DNA of 64,000 nt from Gordonia sputi NBRC 100414 (GCF_000248055.1 NZ_BAFC01000042.1:29632-93631), one strand, 5' to 3'. Shown: positions 18,555 through 27,248, counted from the stretch's first letter. Program-made: numbers and translations. Notes: generated by a model from the letters alone, not told the origin.

Positions 18555-19283
18555 TCATCGCGGATCGAGCTCGGGCGGTAGGCCGCGGTACTCCTTGGCC
18601 GGTGGCGAGGCGAACTCACCCGACGCGGTACCCGTGTGCAGGCCCATCGCTGCCATCGCCGAGAGCATCCCGACGCCGGCGGCGACGCCGTCGATGACGG
18701 GGACTCCGAGGTCGGCGGAGAGTTCGGCTGCGAGGTCGGCCATGCCCGCGCAGCCGAGCACGATCGCGTCGGAACCGTCCGTCGCGAGTGCTTCACGACA
18801 CGCCTTCGCGAGGATCTCGGCGGTGTCGGGGTTGGTCTCGAGTTCGAGTACGGCGATCTCACATGCGTGGATGCCGCGGCACTGCGTGCTGAATCCGTAG
18901 TGCGACACCAGATCTGCGGCTCGTCCGATCGTCCGGTGCAATGTGGTGACCACCGAGAACCCTCGGCCGAGCGGCGCGGCGAGATGCATTGCCGCCTCGG
19001 CGATTCCGAGAACGGGTGCGACCGCGAGTTCACGAGCGGCGTCGAGGCCGGGGTCGCCGAAACATGCAACCAGGTATCCGTCGGCATCGGGGTTGGCGCT
19101 GATCGCGCGGAGTAGTCCCGGAACGGACAGCGCCTCGTCGACGTGGCTCTCGATCGACGCGGGTCCGGCCTCGGAGGTGATCGCGACGATCTCGGCGTCG
19201 GGCCGTGCCACCGACCGTGCTGCCGAGGCGATCACCGCGGTCATCTCCGCGGTCGTGTTGGGGTTGATGACGCACAACTTCAT
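18555..19283 (-). CDS. Asp/Glu/hydantoin racemase family protein
   Basis: A 242-aa racemase. The two catalytic cysteines are in LVACFGDPGLDA (about residue 74) and IVLGCAGMADL (about residue 178), and the N-terminus has the family start MKLCVINPNTT. Members racemise 5-substituted hydantoins or allantoin. The NCS1 permease gene lies directly upstream on the same strand, which supports a hydantoin or allantoin-like substrate. The gene ends only 24 bp before the sigC ATG, so sigC may receive its transcript. Confidence 0.88.
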   Translation of the reverse strand: MKLCVINPNTTAEMTAVIASAARSVARPDAEIVAITSEAGPASIESHVDEALSVPGLLRAISANPDADGYLVACFGDPGLDAARELAVAPVLGIAEAAMHLAAPLGRGFSVVTTLHRTIGRAADLVSHYGFSTQCRGIHACEIAVLELETNPDTAEILAKACREALATDGSDAIVLGCAGMADLAAELSADLGVPVIDGVAAGVGMLSAMAAMGLHTGTASGEFASPPAKEYRGLPPELDPR

Positions 19284-19421
19284 CGGTGTGGTTGTCTCCC
19301 TTGCCTTCTCGTGTAGGGGTGTTCTCGTGGGTTCGTGCGTTGCGAGGAGTTAGACCACGGCCTCGTGGCGACATCGCGACCCACGCAGTTGCGTCGGAGC
19401 GGTATCGCCACGAGACGGGTG

Positions 19422-21092
19422 TCAGGATGCGGGCTCGGCCTCGGGACTCGACGTCGAATCCGTTGTGCCCTGTGTGCCGGCCTTGGCGTCGGCGGCAGGG
19501 CTTGCCGTCGGCGAACCGGGAAGCATGGTGCCGTCGGCGGCGACCTCCATGTCGGTGGTGATGGTTGCCGCAGGGACGTGCATGCCGTGGAGGAAGTACG
19601 GCGTGGCCAACTTCATTCCGGCGTAGTAGAAGACGAGACCTGCTGCGGCGCCCATGAACCAGGTGAAGCTGGCCTCGTACGACGTGCCCCAGATGACGAA
19701 GCAGATCGGGATGATCGACGCGAGCACCACGGAGATGACCGCGACCGGGTTCCAGCCGCCGCGATAGTGGTAGGCCCCCTCCGGGCTCATGGTGAACAGG
19801 TCGTCGACGATGATCTTCTGCTTCTTCACGAGGTAGAAGTCAGCGATGAGAATGCCGAACAGCGGTCCGATCACGGCTCCGAGGGTGTCCATTGTGTAGT
19901 GGATCGCGCTCGCGTTGTTGAACAGATTCCACGGCGTGATGATGACCGACCCGATCGCTGCGATCATGCCGCCCATGCGCCAGGAGATCTTGGTGGGCGC
20001 GACATTCGAGAAGTCGAATGCTGGGGAGACGAAGTTGGCGACGATGTTGATGCCGATCGTGGCGATCGCGAACGTCAGCACGCCGAGGACAGCAGCGGTG
20101 GTGTTGTCGATCTTGTCGACGATGTGCACGGGGTCGGTGACGATCTTGCCGTCAGCATCGCGGCCGATCACGGTGACGCCTGCCGAGACGGTGCACACGA
20201 CGAGGATCGAGAAGAAGAGGAAGTTGACCGGGAGGCCCCAGAAGTTGCCCTTCTTGACCTCGCCGAAGGTCTTGCCGTAGCGCGAGAAATCGCCGAAGTT
20301 GAGCATCGGACCCGAGAAGTAGGAGACCACGAGGGCGAAGGCGCTGATCATCATGGTGATGGTCGGCCACGTGCCGCTGATGCCGGAGCCCTCCGACAGG
20401 TCGAAGTGCACATTGCTCCACCCGGCCTTGGCGATCAGGTACGCCGCAAGGGCGATCATGACGACGTAGACGGCGGGTCCGCAGAAGTCGATGAACTTGC
20501 GGATGGTGTCCATGCCGTTCCAGAAGACGAGCGCCTGCAGCACCCACATCACGACGAAACCGGCCCAGCCGAGCAGTGACAGGCCGAGGAAGGAGTGAGA
20601 ACCGTTCTCGCCATACGGCTCGAGTGCCGGCCAGAACTTCAATGCCAGCAAACCGAATGCCGTCGATGCCAGGTATGTCTGAATTCCGTACCAGACAACG
20701 GCAATGGAGCCGCGGATGATCGCCGGGATGTTGGCGCCCTTGACGCCGAAGCAGATTCGCGTGGTGACCGGGTAGGGCACACCGGCCTGCTGGGAGGGCT
20801 TTGCCACCAGGTTGCACAACAGGTTGACGGCGACGATGCCCACCAACAGTGCCACGAGGACCTGCCACGACGAGATGCCCAGTGCGAAAAGGCTTCCGGC
20901 GAACACGTAGCCGCCGACGCTGTGCACGTCCGACATCCAGAACGCGAAGATGTTGTACCAGGTCCAGCTCTGCTCTTTCAGCGGAGCGAGATCCTCGTTC
21001 GTCAATTGCTGGTCGTAGCCGACCTTGATGATGCTCTCGCCCGCCGCACTATGGTGCTCGGTGGCGATTTGCGCGTCGGGTGAAGCGCTCAT
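19422..21092 (-). CDS. NCS1-family nucleobase/hydantoin/allantoin permease
   Basis: A 556-aa transporter with about 12 membrane helices. NCS1 marks are TWYNIFAFWMSDVHSVGGYVFAG (in part: NIFAFWMSDVHSVGGY) in helix 1, PYPVTTRICFGVKGANIPAIIRG-type sequence (RICFGVKGANIPA) in helix 3, and GILIADFYLVKKQKI near helix 10. The family imports hydantoins, allantoin, uracil, cytosine or thiamine precursors with sodium or protons. A ~35-residue C-terminal tail is polar. The ATG at 21092 has GAGGAGA 5 nt upstream; 27 residues of open frame precede it. The racemase follows, so the pair may import and racemise a hydantoin-like compound. Confidence 0.9.
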   Translation of the reverse strand: MSASPDAQIATEHHSAAGESIIKVGYDQQLTNEDLAPLKEQSWTWYNIFAFWMSDVHSVGGYVFAGSLFALGISSWQVLVALLVGIVAVNLLCNLVAKPSQQAGVPYPVTTRICFGVKGANIPAIIRGSIAVVWYGIQTYLASTAFGLLALKFWPALEPYGENGSHSFLGLSLLGWAGFVVMWVLQALVFWNGMDTIRKFIDFCGPAVYVVMIALAAYLIAKAGWSNVHFDLSEGSGISGTWPTITMMISAFALVVSYFSGPMLNFGDFSRYGKTFGEVKKGNFWGLPVNFLFFSILVVCTVSAGVTVIGRDADGKIVTDPVHIVDKIDNTTAAVLGVLTFAIATIGINIVANFVSPAFDFSNVAPTKISWRMGGMIAAIGSVIITPWNLFNNASAIHYTMDTLGAVIGPLFGILIADFYLVKKQKIIVDDLFTMSPEGAYHYRGGWNPVAVISVVLASIIPICFVIWGTSYEASFTWFMGAAAGLVFYYAGMKLATPYFLHGMHVPAATITTDMEVAADGTMLPGSPTASPAADAKAGTQGTTDSTSSPEAEPAS

Positions 21093-21183
21093 GATTCTCC
21101 TCGGGCCTTGGTGACATCGGAGTGGTCTCCGAAGTGCCTGAGTCGAAACTAAGAACGATTTGTTACCCGACAATTAACGCGCA

Positions 21184-21214
21184 AATATATTCCGCGTCAC
21201 ACCGAATATATTCG
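21184..21214. promoter_or_regulatory. Paired AT-rich palindromes upstream of the NCS1 permease
   Basis: AATATATT (21184-21191) and CGAATATATTCG (21203-21214, a perfect 12-bp palindrome) have centres 21 bp apart, two turns of the helix. They stand out in GC-rich DNA and lie 92-122 bp before the permease ATG. Between them and the gene a weak promoter TTGTCG-N16-TAGTTT can be read on the minus strand. A dimeric regulator binding both sites is a reasonable inference. Confidence 0.5.
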
Positions 21215-21218
21215 CGGA

Positions 21219-21947
21219 TCAGTCCGCGATGGTCCCGGAGTGCGTCGCGGATCGGTACCTGCGACCGGTGCGCGAATCGTGAACGGCGCCGACGACGGCG
21301 ACCGCCGCGATCACCACACCCGCGACGAGTAGCGCGGTGCCCATGTGGATGCGCATCAACACCACACCGAGTGCCGCGCCCGCGATCAACGAGACGACCG
21401 CGGCGGTGCGTCGACCTGTTCCGCCGCCGCGGCCCGACCCGAAGAAGGAGTCGGCGGCGAGGCCTGTGATGGTCGAGGTCACGACGACGGTCGTCACGTC
21501 TTTGACGGCCACAGCGCGGGCCGCGGCGGCCTGAATGCCCATCGCGGTGGCCGCGATCGTCGTCACCGTGATCATCACCGCATGTTCCGGGTCGTCGCCC
21601 GAGATGAACAGGGTGATGGCCAGGGCGACCATCGTTGCCGAGACCACTGCGAACAGGATCGTGGAGCCCAGCGTCCAGCGCCGGTCGGCGCGCCGTAGTG
21701 TGCGACCGCCGATCGCGGCACCCACCATGAAGCCCGCGAGTGCCATTGCGGGTCCGAGGATCGGCAGACCCGAACCGCCCGCGAGCGCCATGCCGAGGAT
21801 CACGACGTTGCCGGTCATGTTGCCGGTGAAGACCTTGTCGAGACCGAGGTAGCCGACGGCGTCGTTGATGCCGGTGGTGAACGTCAGAGCCAGCATCAGT
21901 GCCAGGTGCATACGTTCGGTGGGAATCGCGTAGATGCGGGTCAGCAA
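21219..21947 (-). CDS. DUF1275 (YoaK-like) membrane protein
   Basis: A 242-aa protein with six predicted hydrophobic segments and the DUF1275 signature LTFTTGINDAVGYLGLDKVFTGNMTGN (part: GYLGLDKVFTGNMTGN). The biochemical function of the family is unknown. I place the start at TTG 21947, with AGGAGG at 21957-21962 (9-nt spacer), rather than the ATG at 21911 or the much longer open frame to 22181. This start lies 7 nt inside the end of the amidase gene, so translation is probably coupled. Its place in this operon suggests transport or membrane support for the catabolic genes. Confidence 0.82.
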   Translation of the reverse strand: MLTRIYAIPTERMHLALMLALTFTTGINDAVGYLGLDKVFTGNMTGNVVILGMALAGGSGLPILGPAMALAGFMVGAAIGGRTLRRADRRWTLGSTILFAVVSATMVALAITLFISGDDPEHAVMITVTTIAATAMGIQAAAARAVAVKDVTTVVVTSTITGLAADSFFGSGRGGGTGRRTAAVVSLIAGAALGVVLMRIHMGTALLVAGVVIAAVAVVGAVHDSRTGRRYRSATHSGTIAD

Positions 21948-23404
21948 CGCGGGAATCCTCCTGGTTCTGGGGTGGCAACCGGACGCGCGGTCGCGAAGTC
22001 GATCGCCCGGGCGATGAGTGCGGTGTCGCTGCCGCGCGGGCCGACGAGGCTGCGTCCGATCGGGCCATCCGACGTCTCGCGGTGCGGGAACGTCACCGCG
22101 GGTCGACCTGTCGCGGCCGCGATCGCCGTCAGTTGCAGTGTGGCCGTTCGGGTCTTCTCGACCTCTGCGTCGGATGCCCACCGGCGAGGTGCGGCCGTTG
22201 CGGCCGCGGGAATGTCGAGGAGGTCATCGCCGAGTCGCTTGTCGATCTGCGCCGCGAGGGCAGCCAGGTCGTCACGTGCTCGGGCGTCGTCGTCGGCGTC
22301 GATGGCTGCCGCTGCGGCGAACCGCGCAGCTGCCGATCCCTCGAGTGCACCGGGATGCGCGGTGATCCAGTCGCCGTGGACAGACCATGCCTGGAACGCC
22401 TGGTGTACGCGGAATGCCTCGGCAAGACGGGCGAGTTCGACGTCGTCGACGTGGATGTCGTCGAGTGTTGCCACACCGGAACCGATGGCGGTCGTCGACG
22501 GGTCGTCGAGCAGTGTCGTGGTCGCCAGTGCCAGGATGTCGGGGTCGCGACTCAGGAGTCCGATGGCGTCGAAATCCGGTGCCAGCGGTAACAACCCGCG
22601 CGTGGAGACGGACCCGTGCGTCGAACGCAGGCCCCACAGACCCTGATACGACGCGGGGGTGCGGATCGACCCGGCGGTGTCGGTCGCGAGCCCGAGGTCG
22701 GCGTCGCCGTGTGCGACGGCGCTTGCGGGGCCGCTCGACGAGCCACCGGGAAGCGCTGCCGGGACCGCGGCGTTGGGGGGTGTGCCGTGGTGCGGGTTGT
22801 CGCCCGCCATCGAGTAGGCGAACTGGTCGGTGCGGGCGATGCCGCGAATGTGTGCACCCGAGTTCAGCAGCCGCGCAACGGCTGTGGCGTGCTCAGTGGC
22901 GATCGGGGCCGATTGTTCGTAGGCGGGTACCCCGCCGCCGGTGGCGAAACCGGCCACCGCGAAAACGTCTTTGACGGCGACTGTCGTCCCGGTCAGCGGT
23001 CCCGGTGCGCTCGACGCGACGAGGGGATCGCCGACGACTCGCCACACCGTCGAATCGAATCCGCGACGCGGCGTGCTCGCGTGGACCGTGGCGAGCCGCC
23101 AGGTCGTGTCGTCGCGTCGCCACAGCTGCGACTGCACGGCCCGGCCTCCGTCGGGTACGTCGTAGACGACGAGAGCGTCTCCGAGATCGGTTGCACGAGT
23201 GCGGATCTGAACATCACGCAAGCTGCCGATGGCGTGTGTGAGCGCGCCCGAACGCAGTGTGTCGGCGACGCCGTGGAGCACCCCCGGTCCTGCGACGCAG
23301 GTGACGTCGGCGCACAGAAACCGGTGCAGTGCTGTGCGGTCGTCTCCTACCGCCGCCGCCCAGAAACGACGTACGACGGCGCCGAGGTCGTCGGGTGCGG
23401 TCAC
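21941..23404 (-). CDS. Amidase with N-terminal DUF3225 (AtzH-like) domain
   Basis: A 487-aa fusion. Residues about 5-115 form an NTF2-like DUF3225 domain (VVRRFWAAAVGDDRTALHRF, FLCADVTCVAGPGVLHG, WRLATVHASTPR). Residues about 130-480 are an amidase-signature enzyme with the complete Ser-Ser-Lys set: Lys in TVAVKDVF, the first Ser in GGSSSGPASAV and the nucleophile in TDTAGSIRTPAS. AtzH-type DUF3225 proteins occur beside AtzE-type amidases in cyanuric-acid and oxalurate-type ureide degradation; here the two are one chain. GTG 23404 overlaps the formamidase stop (GTGA), and the frame's extension to 23563 is inside that gene. A ureido or carboxyamide substrate is inferred. Confidence 0.86.
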   Translation of the reverse strand: MTAPDDLGAVVRRFWAAAVGDDRTALHRFLCADVTCVAGPGVLHGVADTLRSGALTHAIGSLRDVQIRTRATDLGDALVVYDVPDGGRAVQSQLWRRDDTTWRLATVHASTPRRGFDSTVWRVVGDPLVASSAPGPLTGTTVAVKDVFAVAGFATGGGVPAYEQSAPIATEHATAVARLLNSGAHIRGIARTDQFAYSMAGDNPHHGTPPNAAVPAALPGGSSSGPASAVAHGDADLGLATDTAGSIRTPASYQGLWGLRSTHGSVSTRGLLPLAPDFDAIGLLSRDPDILALATTTLLDDPSTTAIGSGVATLDDIHVDDVELARLAEAFRVHQAFQAWSVHGDWITAHPGALEGSAAARFAAAAAIDADDDARARDDLAALAAQIDKRLGDDLLDIPAAATAAPRRWASDAEVEKTRTATLQLTAIAAATGRPAVTFPHRETSDGPIGRSLVGPRGSDTALIARAIDFATARPVATPEPGGFPRC

Positions 23405-24540
23405 TGCGCGAAATCCGATCGTCGAATCCGCGCGTGCACGCCCTTCACGAGGTCGACGACCTGCGAGATGTTGAAATCCGTTGCGGCACTGAGATAGGCG
23501 AGAGCCTGTGGGGGTTCCATGCCGTATCGCACTCCCAGCAGCGAGATCGCGGACCGGACGCAATTCTGCACGGCCACATCGAGGTCGGGGTCGAGGCCGG
23601 TCGGGATCAAGAACTCCCGGGTCTCGGCGACCGGGGCCACGAGGCCGCCAAAGCGTGCGGCGACGTCGGAGGCGGGGATGACGTCGAATCGGATGGTTGC
23701 CCGTAGCGACGCTTCCAGCGCCGTCAGGGCGACCTCGCCGTCGCCCTGCGCGAAGTGGGGGTCACCGACATACGCGAGCGCACCGGGAACCTGCACCGGC
23801 AGATAGAGGGTCGCGCCCTCGGTCAGGAGCGTGAGGTCGAGGTTGCCGCCGTGCGGGCCGGGCTGAATCGAGTTGCGCCGCACGGCGCCTGCAGTGGCAA
23901 CGCCCATGATGCCCAGGAACGGGGCAAGCGGAAAGCGTGCGGCCAGTTGCGGGTTCGAGGACGATAGGGGCAGAACTCCGCGGGCCTCGTCGCCCTCGCC
24001 TTCCACCGAGACGAATGCGCTGTACGTCGCACCGCCGATCGGGTACTCGCCCGGCAGCGAACCGCGACCGTGACGATTCGACACGACGCCGTAGGGGACC
24101 CGACGCCTGGTCTCCACGACGGTCATCGCGAGAAGGTCGCCGGGCTGCGCACCACGCACCTCGATGGGTCCGGTCACGACATGCGGTCCGTCGACGCCCT
24201 GGACATGCGTGCGGTCGGAGGCGCACAGGGCGACTGCCTCGTCGAGCACCATGTCGGGATCGACGCCGTGCCCGCCGAAGAAGCCACGGGGATCGCGCCC
24301 CTGGTCGGCGAGAATGCCTTCGTGGCTGAGGGTGTCGATGGTGACGCTGGTTCCCGGGTCGATCGACATGATGGCGGTGTCGGTCGCGCAGGGCAGATCG
24401 CCCCAGAAGACGTCGTCGTGCCGGCAGGCCAGGTAGTCATCGCCGATGATCGGGCCGGAACCCGCTGGGAGGATGACGTTGTCACTTGCGGTGCGGGTGG
24501 TTCCGGAAGGCTGAGCGGTCCCGAAGTTCTGGATTGTCAC
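23401..24540 (-). CDS. Acetamidase/formamidase family protein
   Basis: A 379-aa FmdA/AmdA-family amidohydrolase. Typical elements are TVTIDTLSHEG-type sequence (VTIDTLSHEG), HVVTGPIEVRGAQPGDLLAM, PGPHGGNLDL and VGDPHFAQGDGE, the region with the conserved acidic and His residues. Members hydrolyse formamide, acetamide or related small amides, releasing ammonia. It is cotranscribed: its ATG overlaps the stop of the upstream GntR gene, and its stop overlaps the amidase start. It probably removes a terminal amide or formyl group in the pathway. Confidence 0.9.
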   Translation of the reverse strand: MTIQNFGTAQPSGTTRTASDNVILPAGSGPIIGDDYLACRHDDVFWGDLPCATDTAIMSIDPGTSVTIDTLSHEGILADQGRDPRGFFGGHGVDPDMVLDEAVALCASDRTHVQGVDGPHVVTGPIEVRGAQPGDLLAMTVVETRRRVPYGVVSNRHGRGSLPGEYPIGGATYSAFVSVEGEGDEARGVLPLSSSNPQLAARFPLAPFLGIMGVATAGAVRRNSIQPGPHGGNLDLTLLTEGATLYLPVQVPGALAYVGDPHFAQGDGEVALTALEASLRATIRFDVIPASDVAARFGGLVAPVAETREFLIPTGLDPDLDVAVQNCVRSAISLLGVRYGMEPPQALAYLSAATDFNISQVVDLVKGVHARIRRSDFAQ

Positions 24541-25208
24541 TGATTGCTCCGTTCGACGAGTCGGACGACTTCTTCGAGGTGTGCGGTCATGGCGGCGACC
24601 GCTTGGTCATGGTCGTTGGCGCGTACGGCCTCGAGGATGTCCCGGTGGCCGTTGTAGGAGTTGCGTCGACCTTCGCGGGTGGCGTGTGAGCGCGCGCGAA
24701 CCGTCTGGACCCACCCCGCACTGAGTTGGCACAGCGACACCAGCAGTGGGTTGCGTGCGGCACGCGCGAGCTGCATGTGGAAGGCGACATCCTGGGCCAG
24801 CGATTCGGTGGGATTGAGGCCGGTGTGGGTCGACGCCAGGATGGATTCGAGCGCAACGAGATCCGATGCCGTTGCCCGGTCGGCTGCGAGGCCGGCGACC
24901 TGCGGTTCGATCAGCATGCGTAGTTCGGCGACGTGATCTTCTTCGGCGTCGGCGCTCATCGTCTCCAACAGTGCTGTGGCGTTGGCCGAGCGGGGTGCGA
25001 CGACGGTGCCGCGTCCGGGTGTGCGGGTGACGAGTCTGCGTTGCTCGAGGTCGCTGAGTGCTTCGCGGATCGTGGTGCGGGAGACCTCGAGGTTCTCGGC
25101 GAGTACGCGCTCGGGCGGCAGCTTGTCGCCGGGGGAGAGGTCGTCGACCACCACTTTCTCCAGGTAGGCGGCAGTGCTGGCACTGAGTGTGTGTCCGCGA
25201 CGCAGCAT
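24537..25208 (-). CDS. GntR/FadR-family regulator (FCD) of the amide/ureide operon
   Basis: A 223-aa regulator with an N-terminal winged helix (LPPERVLAENLEVSRTTIREA, 20 of its residues: LPPERVLAENLEVSRTTIRE) and an FCD ligand domain (AELRMLIEPQVAGLAADRA, DVAFHMQLARAARNPLL, NGHRDILEAVRAND). It is the first gene of the minus-strand operon and faces the amidohydrolase gene across a 158-bp gap holding a perfect FadR-type operator. The stop overlaps the formamidase ATG. Autoregulation together with control of both divergent units is likely; the effector is unknown. Confidence 0.9.
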   Translation of the reverse strand: MLRRGHTLSASTAAYLEKVVVDDLSPGDKLPPERVLAENLEVSRTTIREALSDLEQRRLVTRTPGRGTVVAPRSANATALLETMSADAEEDHVAELRMLIEPQVAGLAADRATASDLVALESILASTHTGLNPTESLAQDVAFHMQLARAARNPLLVSLCQLSAGWVQTVRARSHATREGRRNSYNGHRDILEAVRANDHDQAVAAMTAHLEEVVRLVERSNQ

Positions 25209-25241
25209 GCTCTCTCCTCGTACTTGGCGAATCTTGGTCTC

Positions 25242-25254
25242 TTGGTATGACCAA
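25242..25254. promoter_or_regulatory. FadR-type operator between divergent operons
   Basis: TTGGTATGACCAA is a perfect inverted repeat (5-bp arms, 3-bp centre) that matches the FadR-subfamily pattern TNGTNNNACNA exactly. It lies 34 bp before the GntR start and 113 bp before the amidohydrolase start. A third half-site TTGGT lies just to the left (25234-25238). Confidence 0.7.
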
Positions 25255-25366
25255 CTTTAACCGATGCGTTACGGCTCGTGCAGTGCGAGGAAACAACTCC
25301 GACCGAAGGTGAAGACAGATCTCGACGCCGTGTGACGCGGCGTCGAACCACCGAAGGAGCGACCAC

Positions 25367-26623
25367 ATGGACCTGGTTCTGCGCGACGCACGGTTGTCTG
25401 ACGATGGCCCAGTCGTCGACATCGAGATCGACGACGGGCACATCCGCGACATCTGTTCGCAGAGCACGGCTGTGGCGGTCGAGACGATCGAATGTGCGGG
25501 CCGCGTGGTGATTCCGGGCCTGATCGAATCGCACATGCACCTCGACAAGGCGCTCCTCAACAAGGAGGAACCCAACCGCGACGGCACGCTCGCGGGCGCG
25601 ATCTCGGTGACCGGCGCGCTCAAACGTCGCTTCACCCCGGATGCTGTCGCCGACCGTGCACGGCAGGTGATCGATCAGGCGATCATCAACGGCACCAGCC
25701 TGATTCGGGCTCATCCCGATGTGGACCCGATCATCGGGTTGCTCGGCGTCGAGGTACTGCTCGAGCTGCGCGACGAGTATCGCGGGCGCATCGATCTGCA
25801 GATCGTCGCCTTTCCACAAGAGGGAATTCTCAAGGCGCCCGGCACCATCGACCTGATGCGTGAGGCGCTGCGTCGCGGCGTCGACGTGGTGGGCGGGTGT
25901 ACCTACAACGAAGCCGACGTCGCCGACTGCCACCGCCACATCGACATGGTCTTCGACCTCGCCGAGGAGTTCGGGGTAAGAGTCGACATGCACGCCGACT
26001 TCGCCGACGACGCGTCCGATCCGCGTTTCGGTCTGGCCGCACGGATCGCCGAGGTCACCGCAGACCGCGGTATGGCTGGGCGGGTCGCGGTGGGGCACAT
26101 GACGTCGTTGGCGGGCCTGCCCGTCGGTGAGCGTCGCGCCGTGCTCGCCGACCTCGCGGCGTCGGGCGTCGCGGTGGTTCCCCTGCCTGCCACCGACATT
26201 CACCTCGGCGGGCGCACCGACACCCACAACATTCGACGAGGTGTGGTTCCGGTGCGCGATCTGTGGGACGCGGGTGTGCAATGCGCCTTCTCGTCGAACA
26301 ACGTGCGCAACGCCTTCACGCCCTACGGGAATGCCGACCTACTCGACATCGGCCTGTTTCTCGCGCAGATCTCGCATCTGTCGGGTCCCGACGATCTCGC
26401 CAAGGTGCTGAACATGGCCACCTACTCCGCCGCCGACATCGTCGGTATCGCCGACCGGTACGGAATCGCGCCGGGCCGACGAGCGGATCTCGTTGTGCTG
26501 TCGACACACAATGTCGCCGACGCCCTACTTGATCGGCCTGACCGCTGCTTTGTCATCAAAGACGGGCGCGTCGTCGCCCGTACCACCCGATCCACCGAAT
26601 TGTTGGAGGTTGTCCATGCGTGA
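25367..26623 (+). CDS. Cytosine-deaminase-like metal-dependent amidohydrolase
   Basis: A 418-aa enzyme of the cytosine deaminase/ATZ-TRZ amidohydrolase group. The metal site HxH is in PGLIESHMHLDKALL (residues about 57-60), later ligands lie in RVDMHADF and VAVGHMTSL, and the Asp region has the typical FSSNNVRNAFTPYGNADLL. The family deaminates cytosine, isoguanine, creatinine or s-triazines. With a permease, racemase, amidase and formamidase next door, it likely opens or deaminates a nitrogen heterocycle. The gene overlaps the next one by 8 bp. Confidence 0.88.
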   Translation: MDLVLRDARLSDDGPVVDIEIDDGHIRDICSQSTAVAVETIECAGRVVIPGLIESHMHLDKALLNKEEPNRDGTLAGAISVTGALKRRFTPDAVADRARQVIDQAIINGTSLIRAHPDVDPIIGLLGVEVLLELRDEYRGRIDLQIVAFPQEGILKAPGTIDLMREALRRGVDVVGGCTYNEADVADCHRHIDMVFDLAEEFGVRVDMHADFADDASDPRFGLAARIAEVTADRGMAGRVAVGHMTSLAGLPVGERRAVLADLAASGVAVVPLPATDIHLGGRTDTHNIRRGVVPVRDLWDAGVQCAFSSNNVRNAFTPYGNADLLDIGLFLAQISHLSGPDDLAKVLNMATYSAADIVGIADRYGIAPGRRADLVVLSTHNVADALLDRPDRCFVIKDGRVVARTTRSTELLEVVHA

Positions 26624-27248
26624 CCGCATTCCCCACGAGATCGTCGCGTCCATCCTCGCGGGTCTGACCGCGTTCATCGGCGGGACCGCGCTCAACCTAC
26701 CGCCCTGGGCGATCTTCATCGGTTGGGCCGGAACGTTTTTGCTCGGCGGTCCGTCCTGGGCGAACGCCAGGCGCTTGTGGCTGACCATGCCGGTTGGGTC
26801 GACGTTCGCGCTCGTCATCGTGCTCATCGATACGCACATCGGCACGATCGCCGGGGAGGGGCGGTTTGCGCAGAACCTCGTGCTTGCGGTGATCATCTTC
26901 GTGGTCAACTCGGCGTTGATGTTCTCCGGGAGGATCGGGGCGCTCGCGTTGATCCCGGGCATGTTCCTCGGCTTCGCCTCGTACTTCGCGACCTTCTTCG
27001 GCGGATTCGGGTTCGACGCGGGAAATCCCTGGGCCGCGTGGGTGTCCGTGGTCGCGATGAACTTCCTGGGACCGGTGTTCGCGTATCTCTCGGTACGCCT
27101 TGCCTTTCCGCGCGCAGCCTCTTCCGGCGAAGCCGCGTCGGCAACCTCCGACATCTCCGTCGCGGCATCCGATCATGAGGCGAACCCGGATGCCGAGCCG
27201 ACGTCCCGGAATGTTCCGTCAGCCGAGATCCGGTCGCACACCGAGTGA
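26616..27248 (+). CDS. DUF1097 membrane protein
   Basis: A 210-aa protein with five or so hydrophobic segments (about 7-165) and a polar ~40-residue tail. The DUF1097 pattern is visible in LNLPPWAIFIGWAGTFLLGG, GMFLGFASYFATFFG and GNPWAAWVSVVAMNFLGP. Function unknown; members are often beside purine or pyrimidine catabolic genes. GGAGG lies 8 nt before the ATG at 26616, which is inside the end of the amidohydrolase gene, so the two are coupled. Its 3' end overlaps the convergent GntR gene by 30 bp. Confidence 0.82.
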   Translation: MRDRIPHEIVASILAGLTAFIGGTALNLPPWAIFIGWAGTFLLGGPSWANARRLWLTMPVGSTFALVIVLIDTHIGTIAGEGRFAQNLVLAVIIFVVNSALMFSGRIGALALIPGMFLGFASYFATFFGGFGFDAGNPWAAWVSVVAMNFLGPVFAYLSVRLAFPRAASSGEAASATSDISVAASDHEANPDAEPTSRNVPSAEIRSHTE

